DNA of 64,000 nt. It comes from Streptomyces sp. SID13726. Lineage in GTDB: Bacteria > Actinomycetota > Actinomycetes > Streptomycetales > Streptomycetaceae. The notes beneath the pieces were generated by a model. The model saw only the letters and a program-made list of their open reading frames with translations. It did no database searches and was not told the DNA's origin. The stretch's first letter is position 1. Each line of letters opens with the position of its first letter. The stretch covers positions 496,001 through 560,000 of the forward strand of contig NZ_JAAGLY010000002.1 of assembly GCF_010548375.1 (NCBI RefSeq), in the 5' to 3' direction. A program made the translations under genes and the position numbers. Positions 1 through 11,437 of the stretch are shown here, in pieces.

Positions 1-2310
1 GATGCCCTCGTGGCGGTCCCTGGTGAGCGGGAGTCCGGTGACGTGGACGGTGGTCTCGGTGATGCCGTACATGTTCACGAGGACGGGCGCGTCCTCGGCG
101 TGCCGGGTGTACCGGTCGGCGACGGGCGTGACGTCGAGCGCCTCGCCGCCGAAGACCACGTAACGCAGACTCAGCTCGGTTGCCGCTACCGGATGTTCGG
201 CGTCGGCCCGCACCAACTCGCCGAAGGCCGAAGGGGTCTGGTTGAGGACCGTGACCCGCTCGCTGGTGAGCAGGCGCAGGAACTCGTGCGGATCACGGCT
301 GACTTCGTGCGGTACGACGACGAGCGTGCCGCCGTGCAGCAGCGCCCCCCACAGTTCCCACACGGAGAAGTCGAACGCGTAGGAGTGGAACAGGGTCCAC
401 ACGTCGTCCGGGCCGAAGTCGAACCAGTGCCGGGTGGAGTCGAAGAGACGGACCACGTTGCCGTGCGGGACGGCGACGCCCTTGGGGCGGCCGGTGGAAC
501 CGGAGGTGTAGATGACGTATGCGAGGTGGTCGCCGGTCGGCGACGGGAGATCGGCACGCGCGGCCGGTGAGCGCCGGTCGTCCAGGGTCAGCACGGGTAC
601 GGCGGTCGCGGGGAGGTCCGGTCCTGTGTCCCGGGTGGTGAGGAGCAGGACGGGCGCGGAGTCGTCGAGCATGTGGGTGAGCCGCTCGGCGGGGTACTCC
701 GGGTCGAGCGGGACATAGGCCGCGCCGGTCTTCAGGACGGCCAGGATCGCCACGACCAGGTCGGTGGAGCGCGGCAGGGCGAGGGCGACCAGGCACTCGG
801 GGGCGGCGCCGTGGGCGGCCATGCGGTGCGCCAACTCCGTGGCGCGTGCGTCCAGTTCGGCGTAGGTGAGGCGGTGCTCCCCGTACACCACCGCCGTCGC
901 GTCGGGGGTACGGGAGACCTGGCGGGCGAAGAGGTCGGTGAGGGCGGCCGACGGCTCGGCCTCGGAGGCCGAGGGGGCTGTTCCACCGCCCGTGAGCTGC
1001 TCCCGCTCCCCCGGCAGCAGCGCCTCCACGTCACCGACTCGGCGGGCCGGGCCGGCGGCCAGCTGGGCCAGGACGGCGGCGAAGCGGTCCAGGAGGGTGC
1101 GGGCGCCGGTCTCGTCGTACAGGTCGGGCCGGTAGGCGAGGCGCAGGGCCAGGCGGCGGGCGGGCAGGACGGCGAGGGTGAGCGGGTAGTGGGTGGCGTC
1201 CCGGCCGGTCAGCTGTGTGACGCGGTCCTCGCCGGGGCCGGTGACCGTGGGGTGGCTCTCGAAGGCCAGCAGGGTGTCGAAGAAGTCGCCGGTGCCGGTG
1301 CTGCGCCGGATGTCGGCGAGACCGAGATGCTGGTGCGGGAGCAGGGCGGCCTGGCGCTCCTGCAGGGCGGTGAGGAACCCGCTGACGGTGTCGCCGTCGT
1401 CCCAACGCACCCGGGTGGGCACGGTGTTGATGCAGAAACCGACCATCGAGGTCACGTTCCGCAGCTCGGGCGGGCGGACGGTGACGGTCTGCCCGAACGC
1501 GGTGTCGGTGCGGCCGGTGAGGCGGCCGAGCAGCACGCCCCAGGCGCCCTGGACCAGGGTGTTGAGGGTGATGCCGAGGTTGCGGGCCGCGGTCTCGGCG
1601 GCGGCGGTCGCCGACTCGGGGAGTTCGACGACGAGTTCGCGGGGCAGCACGGTCGCACCGGCCGTCGCTCCGGGGGCCAGGAGCGTGGGCTCCTCGATGT
1701 CCTCCAGCGCCTTCTGCCAGGCGGTCTCCGCGGCGGCGCGATCCTGTCGGGAGAGCCAGGTGAGGTAGTCGCGGTACGGCGGGGGCGTCGGCAGGGCGGT
1801 GGGGTGCTCGCCTCCGTACAGGGCGGTGAACTCCCTCACCAGCAGCTGCTTCGACCAGCCGTCGAGGAGGATGTGGTGGTTGGTGATCACCAGGCGGTAG
1901 CTGTCCGCCGCCCAGCGGACGAGCAGGTACCGCAGCAGCGGGGGCCGGGACAGGTCGAAGCGCCGGGCGCGCTCCTCGTCCAGGATCGCCTGCCAGGCCG
2001 TCTCGCGTCCGGCCTCATCGAGGGCGCTCAAGTCCTTTTCGACCCAGGGCAGTTCGACGTCCGTGGGCACGATCTGGAGCGGGGAGGCGGACTCGCGGCG
2101 GCGGAAGCAGGCGCGCAGGTTCGGGTGGCGGTCGAGCAGGGCCTGGCCCGCGGCGCGTACGGCGGCGGGGTCGACGTCTCCGGTCAGCTCCAGGATCTGC
2201 TGGGCCGCGTAGACGTCGGGTGCCTGGTCGTCGTCGTACAGGGCGTGGAAGAGCAGCCCCTCCTGCAACGGCGACAGGGGCAGGATGTCGGCGATTCCGG
2301 ACCGGGACAC
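1..2310 (-). CDS. Nonribosomal peptide synthetase, N-terminal part (C-A...), runs off left edge
   Basis: 770 codons lie in the window and the 3' end is beyond base 1. The GTG start sits 5 bases after the stop of the upstream NRPS, with GGAGG about 8 bases ahead, so the two are one operon. Residues about 8-430 form a condensation domain opening with LPLSPLQEGLLFHALYD, with the active-site HHILLDG near residue 140. This opening is usual for a C domain that follows an epimerisation domain (DCL type), which fits the E domain ending the upstream protein. An adenylation domain follows, with YTSGSTGRPKG near residue 600 and NMYGITETT near 745. Specificity positions read D-F-W-N-V-G-M-V-H-(K), the well-known threonine code; the last Lys lies outside the window. 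The carrier and any release domain are not visible. Confidence 0.95.
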   Translation of the reverse strand, partial: MSRSGIADILPLSPLQEGLLFHALYDDDQAPDVYAAQQILELTGDVDPAAVRAAGQALLDRHPNLRACFRRRESASPLQIVPTDVELPWVEKDLSALDEAGRETAWQAILDEERARRFDLSRPPLLRYLLVRWAADSYRLVITNHHILLDGWSKQLLVREFTALYGGEHPTALPTPPPYRDYLTWLSRQDRAAAETAWQKALEDIEEPTLLAPGATAGATVLPRELVVELPESATAAAETAARNLGITLNTLVQGAWGVLLGRLTGRTDTAFGQTVTVRPPELRNVTSMVGFCINTVPTRVRWDDGDTVSGFLTALQERQAALLPHQHLGLADIRRSTGTGDFFDTLLAFESHPTVTGPGEDRVTQLTGRDATHYPLTLAVLPARRLALRLAYRPDLYDETGARTLLDRFAAVLAQLAAGPARRVGDVEALLPGEREQLTGGGTAPSASEAEPSAALTDLFARQVSRTPDATAVVYGEHRLTYAELDARATELAHRMAAHGAAPECLVALALPRSTDLVVAILAVLKTGAAYVPLDPEYPAERLTHMLDDSAPVLLLTTRDTGPDLPATAVPVLTLDDRRSPAARADLPSPTGDHLAYVIYTSGSTGRPKGVAVPHGNVVRLFDSTRHWFDFGPDDVWTLFHSYAFDFSVWELWGALLHGGTLVVVPHEVSRDPHEFLRLLTSERVTVLNQTPSAFGELVRADAEHPVAATELSLRYVVFGGEALDVTPVADRYTRHAEDAPVLVNMYGITETTVHVTGLPLTRDRHEGI

Positions 2311-2315
2311 CTTGG

Positions 2316-5300
2316 TTACCTCCACTCGCTTCCGAACTCGGCTTCGAGTTCGTCGATCTCCGCTTGGGACAGGGACACCAGGGGCAGGTCGGACGGGGTG
2401 TGGCCGCCGTCCTCGCCGGTGTCCTCGTAGCCGGCCAGGGCCTGGAACCACCCGTCGGCCAGGGCGCTCACCTCGTCCTCGTTCCAGAGGCGCGGCACCC
2501 ACGACCAGGTGGCGGTGAGCGTGCCGTCGGCGTCGGCCACGGCCGTGATCTCCAGACCGTGGGCGACGGGCTGCGCGGGGTCGTGGGCGGCGCCGAGTGC
2601 CGTGCCGGGCAGGCCCTCCGGGGCCGGAGACCAGGGGGTGTCCGTGCCGGGAGCGCTGCGGCCCAGGTAGTTGAACCCGACCTGAGGGGCGGGGAGTTCG
2701 GTGAGGACCGCGGCCGTCTCGGGGTTGAGATGGCGCAGCATGCCGTGGCCGAGGCCGTGGTCGGGGGCCACCCGCAGGTGTTCCTTGACCGTCTTGAGGA
2801 TCTGCGCCGGGTCGGTCAGGTCGAGCCCGCTCAGGTCGACGCGGGCGGGTACGACGCTGGTGAACCAGCCGACCGTACGCGTCGGGTCGACGCCGTCCGA
2901 AAACTCCTCACGGCCGTGCCGCTCGATGTCGACCAGCAGGGCCGGGTTGCCCCGCAGGCGGGCGAAGGCGGTCGCGAGCGCGGCGAGGAGCACGTCCTCG
3001 GGGCCGGCGTGGAAGGCCGCGGGGACGGTGGTGAGCAGGCCGTCGGTCGGGAGCTCCCTGGTGAGGTGGCACATCTGGCCGACCTGGTCCGTCTGCCGCA
3101 CGGCAGGCAGGGGATCAGCACCCTCCAACACGCTTCGCCACAGGTCGAGTTCGGCGGCCCTTGCTGTGCTGTCGTGTTCCAGCAGGTGTGCCCAGGTCCG
3201 GAAGGACGTGCCCTGCGGGGTGAGTTCCTCGCCTCGCCAGGCCGCGGCCAGATCGGTGCGCAGGAGATTCCAGGACACCGCGTCGACGGCCAGGTGGTGG
3301 ATCGTCAGCAGCAGTCGGCCTCGGCGGCCGGGGCCCGCGTCCAGCCAGACCGCGCGCACCAACTCGCCGCGATCCGGGGCCAGGTGGGTTGCGGGGCGCC
3401 GTAGATCGTCCGGATCGGTGACCCGTTCCAGCAGCTGGGTGTCGTCCACGGACACGGAACCGACCGGCGGAATGAAGGCCGTGCCGTCCCTGTTCAGCCT
3501 CATCCGCAGGGCGTGGTGGTGGTCGAGGAGGGACTGGAGGGCCCTGCCGAGGCGCTCCTCGTCGGCGTCCTCCGGGGTGACGAGCAGCATGGACTGGCTG
3601 AACGTGTCCATGGGCCCGCCGCGTTCGACCATGCGCCGCAGGGCGGGGGTGAGCGGGAGTTCGCCCGTCGGGTCGTCCTGCGCGGCCGCGGACGCTGTCC
3701 CGGCCGCGGTCGGCGCGGTGGCGGCGACTGCGGCGAGGCCCGCGACCGTGCGCTGCTCGAACACGTCCCGGGGTGTGAGTCGCAGTCCCGCCGTGAGGGC
3801 CTTGCTGACGAGGTGGATGGAGGTGATGCTGTCGCCACCGAGGTCGAAGAAACCGGTGTCCAGGCCGACTTGGGACGGGGCGAGGCCGAGTACCTCGCCG
3901 AAGAGGGCGCGCAGTGTCTGCTCCTCCGGGGTCCGCGGCTGCCGGTCGTTCGCGGTGCCGCCGGTCTCGGGGGCGGGCAGGGCGGCCCGGTCGAGCTTGC
4001 CGTTGGGTGTCATGGGCAGGGCGTCGAGGGCGACGAGCGCCTCGGGCACCATGTGGGCGGGCAGCTGTCGGGCGACGTGGGCGCGGATGTCGTCGAGGTC
4101 GGGGGCGGTGGCGGTGGCGGCAGTGGCTGCCGCTGCCGCTGCCGCTGTGGCAGTCGCTGTGGCTGTGGCTGTGGCTGTGGCTCCGACGACATAGCCGACC
4201 AGGCGTCGTACGCCAGGGGTGTCCTCGCGCACCACTACCGCCGCCTGGGTGACGGCGGGGTGGGCGGTCAGTGCGCCCTCGACCTCGCCGGGCTCGATCC
4301 GCAGGCCCCTGATCTTCAGCTGGCCGTCGGCCCTGCCGCGCAGCTCCAGGACACCGTCGGCGCGGCGCACGGCCAGGTCTCCGGTGCGGTACATGCGCTC
4401 GCCGGGCGGTCCGAAGGGATCGGCGACGAACCGCTCGGAGGTCAGGCCGGGGCGCCGCCAGTAGCCGCGGGCCACATGGTCGCCGGCCACATACAGCTCG
4501 CCCTCGACGCCCGGCGGGACCAGGTTCAGGTGGGTGTCGAGCACATAGGCCCTGGTGTTCCACATGGGGCGACCGACGGGGATCGGTCCGGCGGGCAGCT
4601 CCTCCCCCGGTTCGATGCGGTGGTCGGTGCAGCCGACGGTGAGCTCGGTCGGGCCGTAGTGGTTGACGAGCCGTACGTCGGGATGGTCCCGGCGCCAGGA
4701 CCTCAGCGCCTCGCCGACCAGTGCCTCGCCGCCCAGCATGAACTCCTCGGTCGGCGAGAGGTCGTACGGCAGGGCGGGCAGCAGCGGGAGGTGGCTGGGG
4801 GTGGCCTTAAGGAAGCTGTAGCCGCCGGGCAGGTCGGTCGTGCCCGCCTCGTGGAAGGCGGCGATGTGGACGCGGCCGCCCAGGGCGAGTGCTCCGTGCA
4901 GGGTGGTCACGGTGGCGTCGAAGGTCATGGTGGCGTGCAGCAGCGAGGTGCCGCGCAGGCTCGGGTAGGCCTCGACGCAGCGGGCCACATAGGTGGTGAG
5001 GTTGCGGTGTTCGACGACCACACCCTTGGGGCGGCCCGTGGTGCCCGAGGTGTAGATGAGATAGGCCGGGTCGGCGGGCCGGGCCTCGGGCAGCGGGGCC
5101 GCGGGATCGGTGGGGGTCGCGTCGGGGTGCACGTGCGGACGGTCCGCGTCGACCGCTTGCCTGGCGATCACGCAGACGGGATCGGCGTCGGACAGCAGGT
5201 AGGCCGTGCGCTCGGCCGGGTGGTCCGGGTCGAGCGGGAGATAGGCGGCGCCTGCCTTGAGGACGGCCAGGACCGCGACCACGAGGTCGACCGAGCGAGG

Positions 5301-8300
5301 CAGGGCGAAGGCGACCACACGGCCGGGCCCTGCGCCGCGCTCGCCCAGCACGCGCGCCAAGTCAGCTGACCTCGCGTCGAGTTCGCGGTACGTCAGTGAG
5401 GTGTGCGCGTCCGACACCGCGACCGCGTCCGGCGTCTCGACCGCCCGCCGCTCGAACATCCGGGGGAACGTGGTGTCCGGGATGTCCCGCGCGGTGTCGG
5501 TCAGGTCGGACAGCAGGTGCCGGCGTTCGTCCGGGGTGAGGACGTCCAGGGCGTCGATGGTGCGATCCGGTTCGGCGAGCGCGGCCCGCAGCAGCCGTTC
5601 CAGTCGAGCGGCCAGCTCCTCGGCGGTGCGCCGGTCGAAGAGATCGGCGCTGTACTGGAGGGTGCCCTCGATGCCGTTCGGGGTGCCGTCGGAGGCGCGG
5701 TGCTCGGCGAGGTTGAAGGTGAGGTCGATCTTGGTCGCGCCGGTCTCCACGGGCAGGGCACGGTCCTGTATGTCAGGCAGGTCGAGGTGCCAGGTGGCGG
5801 TCGGGCGGAAGGCGAGCATCACCTGGAACAGCGGGTGCCGGGCCAGCGAGCGGGACGGGTTGAGCGCCTCGACGAGCTGCTCGAACGGCAGGTCCTGGTG
5901 GGCGTGGGCGGCCAGGTCGGTCTCCCGTACCCGGTCGAGGAGTTCACGGAAGGACGGCCCGCCGGAGGTGTCCGTGCGCAGCACGAGGGTGTTGACGAAG
6001 CAGCCGACCAGGTCGTCCAGGGCCTCGTCGGTCCGGCCCGCGACCGGTGTGCCGAGCGGGATGTCGGTGCCCGCGCCGAGGCGGGTGAGGAGGGCGGCGA
6101 GTCCGGCCTGTACGGCCATGAACACCGTCGCGCCCCGCCCTGCGGCGAGGTCACGCAGCCGCTGGTGCAGGTCGGCGTCCCAGCGGACCGGGATGTCGCC
6201 GCCCCGGTGGGTGGCCCGGGCCGGGCGCGGCCGGTCGACGGGCAGCGACAGCTCGTCGGGCAGGCCGGCGAGGGTCTGTCGCCAATGGGCGAGCTGCCGG
6301 TCGCGGTCACCGGCGAGGAGTTCGCGCTGCCAGTGGGCGTAGTCGCCGTAGCGGACCGGCAGCGGCGCCCAGCCGGGCTCCTCCCCCGTGAGGCGCGCCC
6401 GGTAAGCGGTGGCCAGGTCGGTCAGGAGCGGCTGGAGCGACCAGCCGTCGGCCGCGATGTGGTGCAGCACGAGCAGCAGGACGTGGTCCTCGGGGCTCAG
6501 GACGAGGAGGTGGGCGCGGAGCGGCGTCTCGGTGGCCAGCTCGAACTCCGCGGACGCCAACTCGGCACTCACACGCGGGATTTCGCCCTCTGCCACGTCA
6601 ACGACGGACAGCTCCGGTGCCGCCGACTCCAGCAGCCGGGGGCGCGGGGCGCCGTCGGTGTCCGGATAGACGGTACGCAGGATCTCGTGCCGGTCGCCGA
6701 CATCGGCCAGGGCCGCTCGCAGGGCGTCCCGGTCCAGGGGGGCGCCGGTCAGCCGTACGGCGAGAGGCACGTGGTAGGCGGCGCCGTTCGGCTCGGCGCG
6801 GTGCAGGAACCACAGCCGTCGCTGGGCCGAGGACAGCGGGGGCTCGCCGTCTTCCGTGCTCCTGACCAGCGGGGGCGTCGGACGGGCCGGTTCGGCGTTC
6901 GGGAGGAGGCGGGCCAGGGCCGTGGCGGTGGGTGCCTCGAAGACGTCCCGCAGGGCAAGGTCGGCGCCCAGGGTGGTACGGATGCGGTGGACGAGTCGCA
7001 GTGCGAGCAGAGAGTGCCCGCCGAGGGTGAAGAAGCCGTCGTCGGGGGCTACTTCGGGCACGCCGAGGACGTCGGTGATCAGGGCGCACAGCAGTTCTTC
7101 CTGCGCGGTGCGGGCGATACGGGAGCTACCCGTGGTGCCGCTGGTGTCCCGGCCGGTGCGGACCGGTGCCGGCAGGGCCGCGCGGTCCACCTTGCCGTTG
7201 GCGGTCAGCGGCAGCCGGTCCAGGAGGACCACGGCGGAGGGCACCAGGTAGGCGGGCAGCAGCTGGGCGAGGTGCTCGCGCAGGGCGTCCGGATCAGGTT
7301 CCGTGTCCGTCGCGGCGGTGACGTAGCCGACGAGGGCACGGTCTCCCGCACGGTCCTCGCGGACGACGGCCAAGGCGTGCTCGACGTGCGGGTGTTCGGC
7401 GAGGGCCGTCTCGACCTCCGCCGGTTCCACGCGGAAGCCGCGCAGCTTGACCTGGTCGTCCGCCCTTCCGTGGAAGGCGAGTTCACGCCCGGGGGTCAGT
7501 CGTACACGGTCCCCCGTGCGGTACATGCGTCCACCGGGCGGCCCGAAGGGGGCGGCGACGAAGCGCTCGGCACTCGCACCCGGACGGCCCAGGTAACCGC
7601 GGGCCACTCCGGGTCCGGCGACGTACAACTCCCCCACCACGCCGGGCGGAACGGGCCGGAGAGCGCCGTCGAGGACGTACACGCGCATCCCGTCGAGCGG
7701 GCGGCCGATGGGCAGGGGGTCCGGCACCGTCCGAGCGTCGGCGCAAGGGCGGATCGTGGCGAAGGTGGTGGTCTCGGTGGGGCCGTAGCCGTTGGTGACG
7801 GTCAGCCCGGGGCAGGCGTCCAGCGCTCTGCGGACCGCGCTCGCGGGGACCGTGTCGCCACCGGCCCAGACCTCGCGGAGTCCGGCGAAGCAGCCGGGGT
7901 CCTCCTCCGCGACGAGGCGGAACAGTCCGGCCGTCAGCCACAGCGCGGTCAGTCGGTGCCGACGCGTCAGCCGGGCGATCGTCGCCGCGTCCACGTCCTC
8001 GTCCGGGCCCGCGACCACGGCGGTGCCGCCGGTCAGCAGCGGGACCCACAGCTCATAGGTGGAGGCGTCGAACGCGACCGGCGAGTGCACGAGGACCCGC
8101 GTGTGCGCGCCGCCCGCGAAGGCGCTGTCGGTCGTGAGAGCCGTGACGTCCCGGTGGGTGACGGCCACGCCCTTGGGGGTGCCGGTGGAGCCGGAGGTGT
8201 GGCTGACGTAGGCCAACTGGTCCGGATGGAGCAGTAGTTCGAGGTCGGTGTCCGGCTCTGCGGCGAGCGCCGGGAGATCGTCGACCACGACCGTCCGGCA

Positions 8301-10151
8301 GTCGTACGACTGTGCCGGGCCGCTCGTTCGGATCGCCGCCGCGGTCGACCTGTCCGTGAGGAGGACCGTCGTCGAGGTGCCTTCCAGGATCCGGCGGGTT
8401 CGTGCCGCCGGGGCGCGGGGGTCCAGGCCGACGTAGGCGCCGCCCGACTTGAGGATCGCGAGGAGGGCGGTGACCAGGTGCTCGGAGCGGCGCATCAGGA
8501 CGGCGACGCGGTCCTCCGGGCGGATGCCGAGGCGCAGCAGGTGGTGGGCGAGGCGGTTGGCGCGGGTGTTCAACTCGGCGTAGGTGAGCGTCTGTTCGCC
8601 GCAGGAGACGGCCGTCGCGGTGGGCGTCGCCGCGACCTGGGCCGTGAAGAGCGCGGGCACGGTTCCCGTGACGGTGCGGGAGGGTGTGCTGCCGTCGAGC
8701 CGGGACGCCTCCGCCTCCTCGGGCAGCGTCACCTCGACCCGGCCGACCGGGGTGCCGGGGCCGAGTACGGCGGCCGCGAAGCGTTCCGCGAAGTGGGTGA
8801 ACCGGCGGTGGTGCGCGGTGAGTTCGGTGTCCGTGTAGCAGGCGGTGCTCGCGTCGAGGTCGATGCGGATGCCGCTGCCGTCGGCGCGCTCGTAGACGTT
8901 GACGGCGAGGTCCTCGACCGGGCCGGTGGAGAGGTTGTGGCGGGTGGTCGGGTGACCGGCGAACCTCAACTCGGGCCCGAACGCCATGATGTTGACGACG
9001 GGGCCGAAGAACCGCCGGTCGCCGCCGGGCCAGTCGAGTTCGCGGCGCAGGTCCTCGCCCCGGTACCGCTGGTGGGCGAGCAGTTCGCGGGTGACGGCGG
9101 CGGCCTGGCGTACGAGGTCGTGCGCGGAGGTGTCGGGGCGTACGGACAGCCGTAGCGGGAGGACGTTGGAGGCCATGCCCGGGGTGGCGCGCTCGGTGTC
9201 GGTCTCGCGGGCGGTGACGGCCAGGCCCAGGACGATGTCCCGGGCTCCGGTGAGCCGGTGCAGATACGCGGCGGTCGCGGCGATCAGGACACGGGACCAG
9301 CGGGTGCCGGCGTGCGCGGCGGCCGAGTGGACCAAGTCGCCCGCCGCGTCCACGAGATGACCGGTCCGGCGCAGGAAGCCGTCGGTCACCCGGGGCGGGT
9401 GGGCGGCGCGGACGACCGGGTCGGGGCGGTCGGCGCAGGCGCCGGTCCAGTAGTGGCTGTCGGCCGTGTGACGGTCGTCGACGCGGTAGGTCTCGTCCGC
9501 GGCGACCAGCGGGGCGAGGGGGGCCTGCGGTGGGGTGTGTCCGGTGTCGGCGGTGAGGGCCGTACAGGCTTCGGCGACCCGTGCCGCGATCAGGGAGCAG
9601 CTGAATCCGTCGACGGCGAGGTGGTGGTAGCAGTGGTACCAGATCCAGTGCTCGTCACCGAGTTGGAGCAGCGCATACCGGAACAGCGGGGCCCGTTCGA
9701 GATCGAAGGGCACCACGAAGTCGGCCTCCCGCCAGGCGTCGGCGGCGGCACCCGGGTCGGGCGCGTCCCTGAGGTCGACGACGGTCAACTCCCAGGCGGG
9801 GTCGGGCTCGACGATCTGGCGGACGGTGTCGCCGTCGGCCGTGAAGCGGGTCCGCAGGGTCTCGGTCGCCGCCACGACCTGGCGCAGGGCGGTGCGGAAG
9901 CGGGCGACGTCGACGGGGCCGTGGATCTCGGTGTACTCGCCGACGTTGTAGGCGGAGCCGGCGGCGGTGTCGAGTCGTTGGCCGAACCACATCGAGCGTT
10001 GGGCGGCGGAGAGGTCCAACCGGTGAGCGGGCTGGGTCGGGTCGATCGGACAGGCGGGCTCGGGAGAACCGGTCGCGTCGCTCGCGGTGGCAGTCGCACC
10101 GCTTGTCGTAGCCGTGCCGATCGCCGCGGTCGTCTCAGATGGGTCGCTCAT
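2316..10151 (-). CDS. Nonribosomal peptide synthetase, two modules: C-A-T-C-A-T-E
   Basis: 2611 aa from ATG ([10 protein letters not shown]), which overlaps the upstream stop as ATGA; a longer reading to 10466 is only the antiparallel frame of the upstream gene. The first C domain (HHLAVDG near residue 174) resembles EntF-type starter condensation domains ([21 protein letters not shown]). A1 has [11 protein letters not shown] near 647 and code D-A-Y-W-W-G-G-T-F-K, close to valine codes. T1 is LGGHS near 1040. C2 has HHIAADG near 1227. A2 has [11 protein letters not shown] near 1695 and code D-A-T-K-M-G-H-V-G-K, in the Asp/Asn group. T2 is LGGDS near 2104, and the D of GGDS is common before E domains. 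A C-terminal epimerisation domain has [10 protein letters not shown] near 2284 and [10 protein letters not shown]. Predicted product segment: starter-Val-D-(Asp/Asn-like), passed to the Thr module. An Ala/Thr run expands the A2 C-terminal subdomain near residue 2000. No MbtH-like gene is visible. Confidence 0.97.
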   Translation of the reverse strand: MSDPSETTAAIGTATTSGATATASDATGSPEPACPIDPTQPAHRLDLSAAQRSMWFGQRLDTAAGSAYNVGEYTEIHGPVDVARFRTALRQVVAATETLRTRFTADGDTVRQIVEPDPAWELTVVDLRDAPDPGAAADAWREADFVVPFDLERAPLFRYALLQLGDEHWIWYHCYHHLAVDGFSCSLIAARVAEACTALTADTGHTPPQAPLAPLVAADETYRVDDRHTADSHYWTGACADRPDPVVRAAHPPRVTDGFLRRTGHLVDAAGDLVHSAAAHAGTRWSRVLIAATAAYLHRLTGARDIVLGLAVTARETDTERATPGMASNVLPLRLSVRPDTSAHDLVRQAAAVTRELLAHQRYRGEDLRRELDWPGGDRRFFGPVVNIMAFGPELRFAGHPTTRHNLSTGPVEDLAVNVYERADGSGIRIDLDASTACYTDTELTAHHRRFTHFAERFAAAVLGPGTPVGRVEVTLPEEAEASRLDGSTPSRTVTGTVPALFTAQVAATPTATAVSCGEQTLTYAELNTRANRLAHHLLRLGIRPEDRVAVLMRRSEHLVTALLAILKSGGAYVGLDPRAPAARTRRILEGTSTTVLLTDRSTAAAIRTSGPAQSYDCRTVVVDDLPALAAEPDTDLELLLHPDQLAYVSHTSGSTGTPKGVAVTHRDVTALTTDSAFAGGAHTRVLVHSPVAFDASTYELWVPLLTGGTAVVAGPDEDVDAATIARLTRRHRLTALWLTAGLFRLVAEEDPGCFAGLREVWAGGDTVPASAVRRALDACPGLTVTNGYGPTETTTFATIRPCADARTVPDPLPIGRPLDGMRVYVLDGALRPVPPGVVGELYVAGPGVARGYLGRPGASAERFVAAPFGPPGGRMYRTGDRVRLTPGRELAFHGRADDQVKLRGFRVEPAEVETALAEHPHVEHALAVVREDRAGDRALVGYVTAATDTEPDPDALREHLAQLLPAYLVPSAVVLLDRLPLTANGKVDRAALPAPVRTGRDTSGTTGSSRIARTAQEELLCALITDVLGVPEVAPDDGFFTLGGHSLLALRLVHRIRTTLGADLALRDVFEAPTATALARLLPNAEPARPTPPLVRSTEDGEPPLSSAQRRLWFLHRAEPNGAAYHVPLAVRLTGAPLDRDALRAALADVGDRHEILRTVYPDTDGAPRPRLLESAAPELSVVDVAEGEIPRVSAELASAEFELATETPLRAHLLVLSPEDHVLLLVLHHIAADGWSLQPLLTDLATAYRARLTGEEPGWAPLPVRYGDYAHWQRELLAGDRDRQLAHWRQTLAGLPDELSLPVDRPRPARATHRGGDIPVRWDADLHQRLRDLAAGRGATVFMAVQAGLAALLTRLGAGTDIPLGTPVAGRTDEALDDLVGCFVNTLVLRTDTSGGPSFRELLDRVRETDLAAHAHQDLPFEQLVEALNPSRSLARHPLFQVMLAFRPTATWHLDLPDIQDRALPVETGATKIDLTFNLAEHRASDGTPNGIEGTLQYSADLFDRRTAEELAARLERLLRAALAEPDRTIDALDVLTPDERRHLLSDLTDTARDIPDTTFPRMFERRAVETPDAVAVSDAHTSLTYRELDARSADLARVLGERGAGPGRVVAFALPRSVDLVVAVLAVLKAGAAYLPLDPDHPAERTAYLLSDADPVCVIARQAVDADRPHVHPDATPTDPAAPLPEARPADPAYLIYTSGTTGRPKGVVVEHRNLTTYVARCVEAYPSLRGTSLLHATMTFDATVTTLHGALALGGRVHIAAFHEAGTTDLPGGYSFLKATPSHLPLLPALPYDLSPTEEFMLGGEALVGEALRSWRRDHPDVRLVNHYGPTELTVGCTDHRIEPGEELPAGPIPVGRPMWNTRAYVLDTHLNLVPPGVEGELYVAGDHVARGYWRRPGLTSERFVADPFGPPGERMYRTGDLAVRRADGVLELRGRADGQLKIRGLRIEPGEVEGALTAHPAVTQAAVVVREDTPGVRRLVGYVVGATATATATATATAAAAAAATAATATAPDLDDIRAHVARQLPAHMVPEALVALDALPMTPNGKLDRAALPAPETGGTANDRQPRTPEEQTLRALFGEVLGLAPSQVGLDTGFFDLGGDSITSIHLVSKALTAGLRLTPRDVFEQRTVAGLAAVAATAPTAAGTASAAAQDDPTGELPLTPALRRMVERGGPMDTFSQSMLLVTPEDADEERLGRALQSLLDHHHALRMRLNRDGTAFIPPVGSVSVDDTQLLERVTDPDDLRRPATHLAPDRGELVRAVWLDAGPGRRGRLLLTIHHLAVDAVSWNLLRTDLAAAWRGEELTPQGTSFRTWAHLLEHDSTARAAELDLWRSVLEGADPLPAVRQTDQVGQMCHLTRELPTDGLLTTVPAAFHAGPEDVLLAALATAFARLRGNPALLVDIERHGREEFSDGVDPTRTVGWFTSVVPARVDLSGLDLTDPAQILKTVKEHLRVAPDHGLGHGMLRHLNPETAAVLTELPAPQVGFNYLGRSAPGTDTPWSPAPEGLPGTALGAAHDPAQPVAHGLEITAVADADGTLTATWSWVPRLWNEDEVSALADGWFQALAGYEDTGEDGGHTPSDLPLVSLSQAEIDELEAEFGSEWR
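4111..4190 (-). repeat. Ala-Thr coding microsatellite inside NRPS adenylation domain 2
   Basis: A run of GCN and ACN codons (alternating Ala-Thr, then poly-Ala, then Ala-Thr) spans roughly residues 1987-2013 of the NRPS. It lies between the A8 region ([10 protein letters not shown]...GYVVG) and the A9/A10 region ([10 protein letters not shown]...PNGK), where other A domains have a short hinge loop. The first adenylation domain of the same protein has only a few residues there. The repeat is probably made by slippage and is tolerated in a surface loop. Confidence 0.8.
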
Positions 10152-11437
10152 CGAGCCACCCCCGCCGCCATGACCCCCGTCAGCCGACGCTCCACCTGCT
10201 CCGCCACGCACCGCGGCCCCGACTCGCCGCCCGGCCACGTGACCCGCAGCCAGGGTTCGGCCGGTACGAGGGTGAGGTCCTGGGCCTGGCGGGCGCGGCC
10301 ACCGCCGGTGATGTTGAGGAGGACGAGTTCGTCGGGGCGCACCTGTCCGTCGCGTACGGCTTCCGCGAGCGCGGCCACGGCCACTCCGGCACCGGGTTCG
10401 ATGTCGATGCCCTCGGTCTCCTCGAAGAGGGCCATGGCGGTGAGAGCGGCCTCGTTGTCGGTACATCGGACGTGGCCGCCGCTCTCGTGCAGGGCGTCGC
10501 GCACCCCGCCCCGGACGGCGAACGGCGGGCGGCGGTTGGTGAGTTCGCGGGCCAGCGGCTCCAGTTCACGGCTCGCGGGCGGCTGTCCGCCGTGGCACCA
10601 GGCCTCGTACAGGGCGGCGAACGGCTGGTTCTGGCACATCAGCAGCCGGGGCAGCGCCTCGCCGTCCGTGCGGATGCGGCGGGCCGCCTCGTGGGCGCCG
10701 ATGGCGCCGGTGCCGCTGCCCACGGCCTGTACGTAGACCTCGGGGAGACGGCCGATGGCCTCGGCGGCGGCGAGCATGACCGTGCCGAGTCCGTCGCGGC
10801 GGCCGATGTTGCGTGCGCCGCCCTCGGCGATGTGTCCGGGCATACGGGCGAGGAGGTCGGCGCAGGCGATGGTGTCGCTGTAGGTGGCGGGTCCGTCCAG
10901 GGCGACGATGCGGACACAGGGGTCGAGCGGGCCGGGGAAGCGCATGCGCTCCAGGGCCGGGGCGGGCACGACCAGCAGACACGGGACCTGGTGACGGGTG
11001 GCGGCCCAGGCGAAGGCGGCGGCGGTGTTGCCGGCCGAGGGGATCACGAGGAGCGGCGGGTCGTCGGGCAGCCGGCCGAGGACGGTGTAGGCCTCAAGAT
11101 CCTTGAACGTGCAGGTGGGCAGCTGTGCTCCGCGCTCGGGCCAGTGGCCGTTGAACGCCACCCACAGCCGGTCGAGTCCGAGCAGCCGGCCGAGCCGTTC
11201 CGCCGGGTACACCACGGGGCCCGGCACCCCGGGGAAGGTCCGGGCGACGGGCAGCAGCGCGGCGTGGCGGAACAGTCCGGCGGTGCTCGCGGTGTGCGTC
11301 CCGTGGTACTCGGTGCGAAGGAACGCGGGTTCCTGGCAGGCACGGCAGTCGAGCATGAGTCCGTCGTCCTCGTAGCGGGTTCCGCATGAGGAACAGACAA
11401 CCGTGTAGTGACGTGTTCCCGGGAGCGCTCGGGACAT
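10148..11437 (-). CDS. PLP-dependent threonine synthase / cysteate synthase family enzyme
   Basis: 429 aa from ATG ([11 protein letters not shown]), preceded by a weak GGAAAGCGAG; a TTG 13 codons upstream is the alternative start. The N-terminus carries a zinc-ribbon-like CSSCG...CRAC pair, as in threonine synthases. The PLP lysine motif is TFKDLEAY near residue 115, in place of the SFKDRG usual in threonine synthase. This variant recalls the cysteate synthase branch of fold-type II enzymes, which replace the phosphate of O-phosphoserine with sulfite. A phosphate-cradle-like GSGTGAIGA lies near residue 230. The gene ends in an ATGA overlap with the NRPS start, so it is co-translated with the assembly line and probably makes an unusual amino acid for it. 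The exact nucleophile and product are inferred, and a plain beta/gamma-replacement enzyme is equally possible. Confidence 0.85.
   Translation of the reverse strand: MSRALPGTRHYTVVCSSCGTRYEDDGLMLDCRACQEPAFLRTEYHGTHTASTAGLFRHAALLPVARTFPGVPGPVVYPAERLGRLLGLDRLWVAFNGHWPERGAQLPTCTFKDLEAYTVLGRLPDDPPLLVIPSAGNTAAAFAWAATRHQVPCLLVVPAPALERMRFPGPLDPCVRIVALDGPATYSDTIACADLLARMPGHIAEGGARNIGRRDGLGTVMLAAAEAIGRLPEVYVQAVGSGTGAIGAHEAARRIRTDGEALPRLLMCQNQPFAALYEAWCHGGQPPASRELEPLARELTNRRPPFAVRGGVRDALHESGGHVRCTDNEAALTAMALFEETEGIDIEPGAGVAVAALAEAVRDGQVRPDELVLLNITGGGRARQAQDLTLVPAEPWLRVTWPGGESGPRCVAEQVERRLTGVMAAGVAR

Noticed and set aside
673..2430. A 585-aa rightward reading frame across the first NRPS gene
   Set aside because: It is the antisense shadow of a high-GC coding strand: no domain, a Gly/Arg/Val-biased composition, and a clear C-A protein on the other strand.
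5403..8237. A 944-aa rightward frame opposite the second NRPS
   Set aside because: Antisense of well-defined T, C and A domains, with no recognisable motif of its own.
10152..10466. N-terminal extension of the second NRPS to an upstream ATG
   Set aside because: The extra 105 residues are an Arg/Pro/Gly-rich shadow of the PLP enzyme gene. The ATGA overlap start fits the conserved C-domain onset.
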